Assembly: GCA_035542775.1 (NCBI GenBank)
Contig: DATKKX010000222.1
Location: forward strand, 1-10,194
DNA: 10,194 nucleotides
Source: DATKKX01 sp035542775
Lineage (GTDB): Bacteria; Planctomycetota; Phycisphaerae; UBA1845; UTPLA1
Direction of reading: 5' to 3'
Below the pieces are notes generated by a model that ran no database searches, had not been told where the DNA came from, and was given only the letters and a program-made list of their open reading frames with translations. This document shows positions 6,597-10,194 of the stretch, one piece after another. The translations under genes and the position numbers were made by a program. Position 1 is the first letter of the stretch. Each line of letters opens with the position of its first letter.

Positions 6597-6824
6597 ATGA
6601 CTGCGAGGCGCCTGTCTCTGCTCAGCACCGTCCTGGCCGTCCTGGTCATCTGCGGCAGTATGCTGTGGATGGCTTCCATCGCTGAGATACCTGACCGTCA
6701 CGATCCGCAGCAATGGGAGCGCGCCAACAGGATGCTCGTTTGGCCGACAGGCCTGCTGCTGCTTGGATTCGTCCTGCTGATCGCATCCTGGCTGATCGAG
6801 CGCGCCGGCAAACGGCGGCAGTAG
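6597..6824 (+). CDS. Small two-segment membrane protein of unknown function
   Basis: This 75-residue protein has a basic N-terminus (TARRLS), a hydrophobic segment at about residues 9-28, a polar loop containing DRHDPQQWERANRM, and a second hydrophobic segment at about 49-66 followed by a basic tail (ERAGKRRQ). The positive charges at both ends predict a hairpin topology with both termini in the cytoplasm and a short external loop. I recognise no family. GGGAG (6581-6585) lies 11 nt before the ATG, a little far; an in-frame TTG at 6567 would add ten residues with no better site. The gene ends 45 bp from the convergent peptidase gene. A chance open frame is less likely given the clean two-segment, positive-inside pattern. 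Confidence 0.6.
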   Translation: MTARRLSLLSTVLAVLVICGSMLWMASIAEIPDRHDPQQWERANRMLVWPTGLLLLGFVLLIASWLIERAGKRRQ

Positions 6825-6869
6825 GCACCTCCCCGGTGTAGTTTGCCTGCCCACTTCACCGCCACCGTT

Positions 6870-9017
6870 TCACGACTTGATCTTCGATTGATCCATCCCC
6901 AGCACCCGCACCAGAAACGCCCACTGATCCGCCTGCTCTTCAATAATCATCCACGTCGGCTTGCCGGCCCCGTGCCCGGCGCGGGTTTCGATGCGAATGA
7001 GGATCGGCGCCGGACCCGCTTGAGCCGCCTGCAGCGCCGCCGCGAACTTGAAGCTGTGCAGCGGCACCACACGGTCATCATGATCGGCCGTCGTGATCAT
7101 CGTCGCCGGATACTTCGTGCCCGGCTTGATGTTCTGCAGGGGGCTGTAGGCATTGAGCACCTTGAAGCCTTCGGGCGTGTCCACGTCGCCGTAATCGGAA
7201 ACCCACTCCCAGCCGCACGTGAACCGCTTGAACCGCAGCATGTCCATCACGCCCACCGCCGGCAGGCACGCGCCGAACAAATCGGGCCGCTGCGTCTCGA
7301 CCGCGCCGATCAGCAGGCCGCCGTTGCTGCCGCCGAGGACGGCCAGCTTGTCTTTCTTCGTGTACTTGTTCGCGATCAGCCACTCCGCCGCGGCGATGAA
7401 GTCGTCGAAGCAGTTCTGCTTGTTCACCAGACGCCCGGCGTCGTGCCAGGCCTTGCCGTACTCTCCGCCCCCGCGAAGGTTGGCCATGGCATACACCCCG
7501 CCCATCTCCATCCACACCGCGCGGCTGATCGAGAAGCTCGGCGTGAGCGAAACGTCGAAACCGCCATAACCGTACAACAGCGTCGGGTTGCTGCCGTCCA
7601 GCTTCAGGCCCTTCTTGTACACGATGAACATCGGCACCTTGGTCCCGTCTTTGCTCGTATAGAACACCTGCTTGGTCTCGTACTCGTCGGAATTGAAATC
7701 CACCGTCGGGCGCTTGAACACGGTGCTCTCGCCGGTGACCATGTCGTACCGGTATACCGTCGTCGGATAGCTGAAGCTGGTGAAGGAGTAGAACGTCTCC
7801 TTGTCCTTCCGCTTGCCGCCGAAGCCTCCGGCCGTGCCGATGCACGGGAACTTCACGTCGCGCACCGGCTTGCCGCTCAGATCGTGGATCTTGACCTGCG
7901 TGTAGGCGTCCTTCAGATACGAGCAGATGAACATATCGTTCACCACGCTGACGCCCTCCAGCGTCTCCGTGGTCTGCGGAATGATCTCCTTCCACGCGGC
8001 CCGGTCGGGCTTGGCTGTGTCAATGGCGATCACCCGCCGGCGAGGCGCGTTGAAATCGGTCTGAAACCAGAAAACCGGCCCGTCGTTTCCGATGAAGCCG
8101 TACTGAGCGTCGAAGTCGGTCAGCAGATCGACCACCTTGCTGTCGGGCGCTTTCAGATCCTTGTACGACACCCGTGTCTCCCGGGCCGTGCCCTTGAAGA
8201 TCGTGATGATCAGGTAACGCCCGTCCTCCGTGACGTAGCCGGCAAACTCCCATTCCTTCTGATCCGGCCGGTCATAGATCAACTGGTCCTGATCCTGCGT
8301 CGCGCCCAGCTTGTGGTAATACAGCTTGTGGTAGTAGTTCAGCCCCTTGAGCTCCTCGCCGGTCTTGGGCTCGTCGTAGCGGCTGTAGAAAAAGCCCTTG
8401 TTATCCTTGGTCCATGAGGCCCCCGAGAATTTCACCCACTTGATCTCGTCCGGCATATCCTGGGCGGTCTCGACATCGCGCACATGGTAGATCTCCCAGT
8501 CCGACCCGGCCCCGGAAACGCCGTACGCCATCAGCTTGCCGTCATCGCTGATGGAGTAACCGGCCAGCGCCACCGTCCCATCCTTGGAAAGCAGGTTGGG
8601 ATCGATCAACACCCGCGGCTGCTCATCGAGCGATTTCACCGTGTATACGACGCTCTGGTTCTGCAAGCCGTCGTTCTTGGCAAAGAAGTAGCGGCCGTCC
8701 TCCTTCTCCGGCACGCCGTACTTCTCGTAGTTCCACAGCTTGGTCAGCCGGTTCTTGATCTTCTCCCGGGCGGGGATCTCCTTCAGATAGGCGAAGGTCA
8801 CCTTGTTCTCCGCTTCAACCCAGGCCTTCGTCTGTGGCGAGTCGAGTTCCTCCAGCCAGCGATACGGATCGGCCACCTTGACGCCGAAATAATCATCAAC
8901 CTGATCGACCTTGGCGGTCTTCGGATAGACCAGCGGCTTCGCGGCCTGCGAACAGCCGGCCAGCACGAAGGCGGCGAGCACGGCGACGGCGATTGACTTA
9001 AGACTCTTCCGAAGCAT
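6870..9017 (-). CDS. Prolyl oligopeptidase (family S9A), predicted lipoprotein
   Basis: The 715-residue enzyme should cleave short peptides after proline. The N-terminus is a signal peptide ending in the lipobox LAGC (Cys22), so it is probably anchored outside the cytoplasm, unlike the cytosolic animal enzyme. The mature N-terminus has the S9A hallmark VDDYFGVKVADPYRWLEE (about residues 40-57). A beta-propeller follows (about 80-440), then the alpha/beta-hydrolase domain with Ser564 (GGSNGG), Asp647 (DHDDRVVP) and His682 (RAGHGAGKP). Trp605 (EWVSDYG) and Arg649 match residues that bind the substrate proline region in the animal enzyme. Length and spacing of the triad are normal for the family, so the enzyme looks intact. 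AAGGAG lies 6 nt before the ATG. The gene is divergent from lysA and convergent with the small membrane protein gene. A role in scavenging environmental peptides is inferred. Confidence 0.96.
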   Translation of the reverse strand: MLRKSLKSIAVAVLAAFVLAGCSQAAKPLVYPKTAKVDQVDDYFGVKVADPYRWLEELDSPQTKAWVEAENKVTFAYLKEIPAREKIKNRLTKLWNYEKYGVPEKEDGRYFFAKNDGLQNQSVVYTVKSLDEQPRVLIDPNLLSKDGTVALAGYSISDDGKLMAYGVSGAGSDWEIYHVRDVETAQDMPDEIKWVKFSGASWTKDNKGFFYSRYDEPKTGEELKGLNYYHKLYYHKLGATQDQDQLIYDRPDQKEWEFAGYVTEDGRYLIITIFKGTARETRVSYKDLKAPDSKVVDLLTDFDAQYGFIGNDGPVFWFQTDFNAPRRRVIAIDTAKPDRAAWKEIIPQTTETLEGVSVVNDMFICSYLKDAYTQVKIHDLSGKPVRDVKFPCIGTAGGFGGKRKDKETFYSFTSFSYPTTVYRYDMVTGESTVFKRPTVDFNSDEYETKQVFYTSKDGTKVPMFIVYKKGLKLDGSNPTLLYGYGGFDVSLTPSFSISRAVWMEMGGVYAMANLRGGGEYGKAWHDAGRLVNKQNCFDDFIAAAEWLIANKYTKKDKLAVLGGSNGGLLIGAVETQRPDLFGACLPAVGVMDMLRFKRFTCGWEWVSDYGDVDTPEGFKVLNAYSPLQNIKPGTKYPATMITTADHDDRVVPLHSFKFAAALQAAQAGPAPILIRIETRAGHGAGKPTWMIIEEQADQWAFLVRVLGMDQSKIKS

Positions 9018-9023
9018 TCCGAT

Positions 9024-9029
9024 CTCCTT
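9024..9029 (-). promoter_or_regulatory. Strong ribosome binding site of the peptidase gene
   Basis: Read on the minus strand this is AAGGAG, 6 nt before the ATG at 9017. It is the best Shine-Dalgarno site in the window and fixes the peptidase start in front of its signal peptide. Confidence 0.8.
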
Positions 9030-9101
9030 GAATGAACCGGACGGATAAAACTACAGGCGGGATTCTCCACGCATCCCTCAAGTAGCCATAACGTTTCCGG
9101 G

Positions 9102-9129
9102 AGTATATCCTCACGATCCGGCCGGTCCA
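9102..9129 (-). promoter_or_regulatory. Candidate promoter of the peptidase gene
   Basis: On the minus strand TGGACC (9129-9124, four of six -35 bases) and TATACT (9107-9102) are separated by 16 bp. Transcription would begin near 9095, leaving a leader of about 80 nt. The -35 element touches the edge of the palindromic repeat cluster. Confidence 0.4.
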
Positions 9130-9134
9130 CAGAC

Positions 9135-9186
9135 GGCCGACCGGCGTAGCGGCCGACCTCCCGGTCGGCCGTGATTCCAGTCGGCC
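9135..9186. repeat. REP-like palindrome with nested outer arms (copy 1)
   Basis: The core is CGGCCGACC (9150-9158), loop TCCC, GGTCGGCCG (9163-9171): a perfect 9-bp stem with a 4-nt loop. It is preceded by GTAG (9146-9149). Outer copies of GGCCGAC (9135-9141) and GTCGGCC (9180-9186) flank it and could form a second, enclosing stem. Copy 2 lies about 70 bp away in opposite orientation. The pattern matches dispersed extragenic palindromes; I recall similar GGCCGAC palindromes in planctomycete genomes but could not check this. Confidence 0.7.
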
Positions 9187-9214
9187 GCGAATTAGGAATA
9201 GCGCGGCCCGAGCG

Positions 9215-9244
9215 GCTACGGCCGACGAGGACGTCGGCCGCTAC
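9215..9244. repeat. REP-like palindrome (copy 2, inverted)
   Basis: CGGCCGACG (9219-9227), loop AGGA, CGTCGGCCG (9232-9240) forms a perfect 9-bp stem with a 4-nt loop, followed by CTAC. Read on the minus strand it aligns with copy 1 as GTAGCGGCCGAC. The loop-closing base pair is C-G in copy 1 and G-C here when both are read in the same orientation, so both sides of the stem changed together. Confidence 0.7.
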
Positions 9245-9280
9245 GTCGGATCTGCCACGGACGCCGGCGGAATTGCGATC

Positions 9281-10194
9281 ATGGACCACTTTGAATATCG
9301 CGAAGGCGAGCTGTATTGCGAACAGGTGCCCATCCGGCGGATTGCCGAGGCCGTGGGCACGCCCGCGTACATCTACTCCGCCGCGACATTCGCAGACCAT
9401 TACGACGCCGTCGAACGGGCCTTTCGATCGCTGGGTCCGACCATCTGCTACTCCATCAAATGCTGCGCCAACATTCACATCTGCAGACTGCTACGCGAGC
9501 GAGGGGCGGGCTTCGACGTGGTCTCCGGCGGCGAGATCGTGCGGGCATTGGAGGCCGGCGGCGATCCCGCCAGGATCGTCTTCGCCGGCGTGGGGAAGAC
9601 CGACGCCGAGATCAACCTGGCAATCGACTCGAAGATCGGCTGGTTCAACGTCGAGTCGGAGGCCGAGCTGGAGAACCTGATCACCATAGCCCGACAGCGG
9701 GGCGCCGCAGTCAACGCCGCCTTGCGAGTTAATCCCGACGTTGATCCGAAGACCCATGAATACACCACCACCGGCTTGAAGGAAAACAAGTTCGGCGTGG
9801 ACCTGGAGCGGGCTCGGCAGGTGTTCAACACCTACGGGCGTCAGGACGCCGTCCGCCTCCGTGGCGTACACCTGCACATCGGCTCACCCGTCAACAGCGT
9901 GGAGCCGTATGTCGAAGCAATCAGGAGAGGCCTGAACCTGGTGGACGACCTCCGCCGCGACGGTTTTGCCATCGAGATGCTGGACATCGGCGGCGGCTTC
10001 GGCGCCAACTACAAGGCGTCGGAAGCGCCGCCCGCCGTGCAATATGCCGAGGCCATCGTCCCGCTGCTCGCCGGCCGCGGCTTGCAGATCATCATGGAGC
10101 CGGGACGGACCATCGCCGCCAACGCTGGAATTCTGGTCGGCCGGGTGCTCTACGTGAAGCAGTTGGGCGATAAGCGTTTCCTCATCCTCGACGC
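9281..10194 (+). CDS. lysA: Diaminopimelate decarboxylase, 3' end cut by window edge
   Basis: LysA is a PLP enzyme that decarboxylates meso-diaminopimelate to L-lysine, the last step of the DAP pathway in the cytoplasm. The first 304 codons are present and the frame is open to the window edge. Visible landmarks of this fold-type III family are the PLP lysine Lys60 in CYSIKCCAN, then FDVVSGGEIVRALEAG, the strand motif GVHLHIGSP with the PLP-stacking histidine, the phosphate-binding DIGGGFGANY and MEPGRTIAANAG. The usual KANSN around the lysine reads KCCAN, which I associate with planctomycete LysA. The C-terminal beta domain, with the family's catalytic cysteine, lies beyond the window. The related carboxynorspermidine or ornithine decarboxylases are less likely because the EPGR context and N-terminal segment fit LysA. 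The ribosome binding site is weak. Because the frame has no stop here, an automatic gene finder may miss it. Confidence 0.93.
   Translation, partial: MDHFEYREGELYCEQVPIRRIAEAVGTPAYIYSAATFADHYDAVERAFRSLGPTICYSIKCCANIHICRLLRERGAGFDVVSGGEIVRALEAGGDPARIVFAGVGKTDAEINLAIDSKIGWFNVESEAELENLITIARQRGAAVNAALRVNPDVDPKTHEYTTTGLKENKFGVDLERARQVFNTYGRQDAVRLRGVHLHIGSPVNSVEPYVEAIRRGLNLVDDLRRDGFAIEMLDIGGGFGANYKASEAPPAVQYAEAIVPLLAGRGLQIIMEPGRTIAANAGILVGRVLYVKQLGDKRFLILD

Noticed and set aside
5657..6685. Plus-strand open frame (342 codons) opposite the GT-C-like gene
   Set aside because: Highly charged, repetitive shadow translation. The minus strand encodes a sensible membrane protein.
6825..6869. Possible bidirectional terminator between convergent genes (CACC-TCCCC-GGTG)
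   Set aside because: The stem is only 4 bp and no T-tract follows on either strand.
6843..8417. Long plus-strand open frame (524 codons) opposite the peptidase gene
   Set aside because: It is antisense to a complete, motif-perfect enzyme. Arg/His/Leu-rich composition without motifs is typical of a GC-rich shadow frame.
9135..9244. CRISPR-like repeat array
   Set aside because: The repeated units are palindromes in opposite orientation with unequal gaps, not direct repeats with regular spacers.

Overview
The window is GC-rich, densely coding bacterial chromosome. It carries nine protein genes: eight complete and one cut by the right edge. Its style points to a planctomycete or close relative (a Phycisphaerae-type genome is my best guess). 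The grounds are several predicted exported lipoproteins, a membrane-anchored PIN-TRAM protein, an acidobacteria/planctomycete-type GT-C-like membrane protein, a LysA with a Lys-Cys-Cys active-site lysine segment, and palindromic GGCCGAC repeats between genes. This assignment is inference from family resemblance; no rRNA or other strict marker is present.

Layout. (1) 16-1599, plus strand: a promoter candidate, then two tandem, closely spaced genes for exported DsbA-like thioredoxin-fold proteins. They are clear duplicates of each other. The second keeps a CxxC active site (CGWC); in the first the nucleophilic cysteine is serine (STAC). (2) 1798-2424, plus: a lipoprotein of unknown function. 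(3) 2425-2731: non-coding stretch with a weak promoter candidate. (4) 2732-4246, plus: a YacL-type membrane PIN-TRAM protein, then a small helical protein of unknown function. (5) 4397-6310, minus: a large polytopic membrane protein of the GT-C-like class. (6) 6311-6596: divergent intergenic region with two adjacent inverted repeats of identical geometry, then 6597-6824, plus: a 75-residue protein with two membrane segments. (7) 6870-9017, minus: a complete prolyl oligopeptidase (S9A) with a lipoprotein signal and an intact catalytic triad. (8) 9018-9280: divergent intergenic region with a promoter candidate for the peptidase and a cluster of REP-like palindromes. (9) 9281-end, plus: the first 304 codons of diaminopimelate decarboxylase (lysA).

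The genes do not form one pathway. The only convincing operon is the thioredoxin-fold pair (22 bp apart). The small helical gene may be co-transcribed with the PIN-TRAM gene (90 bp apart). The common theme is the cell envelope: exported thiol-redox proteins, lipoproteins, a membrane glycosyltransferase-like protein, an exported peptidase, and the last step of lysine/meso-DAP supply. I see no tRNA, rRNA, CRISPR array, insertion sequence or phage gene, and no multi-gene system that I would call a new defence or metabolic module. The most interesting signals are the Cys-to-Ser thioredoxin-fold duplicate and the covarying palindromic repeats beside lysA.
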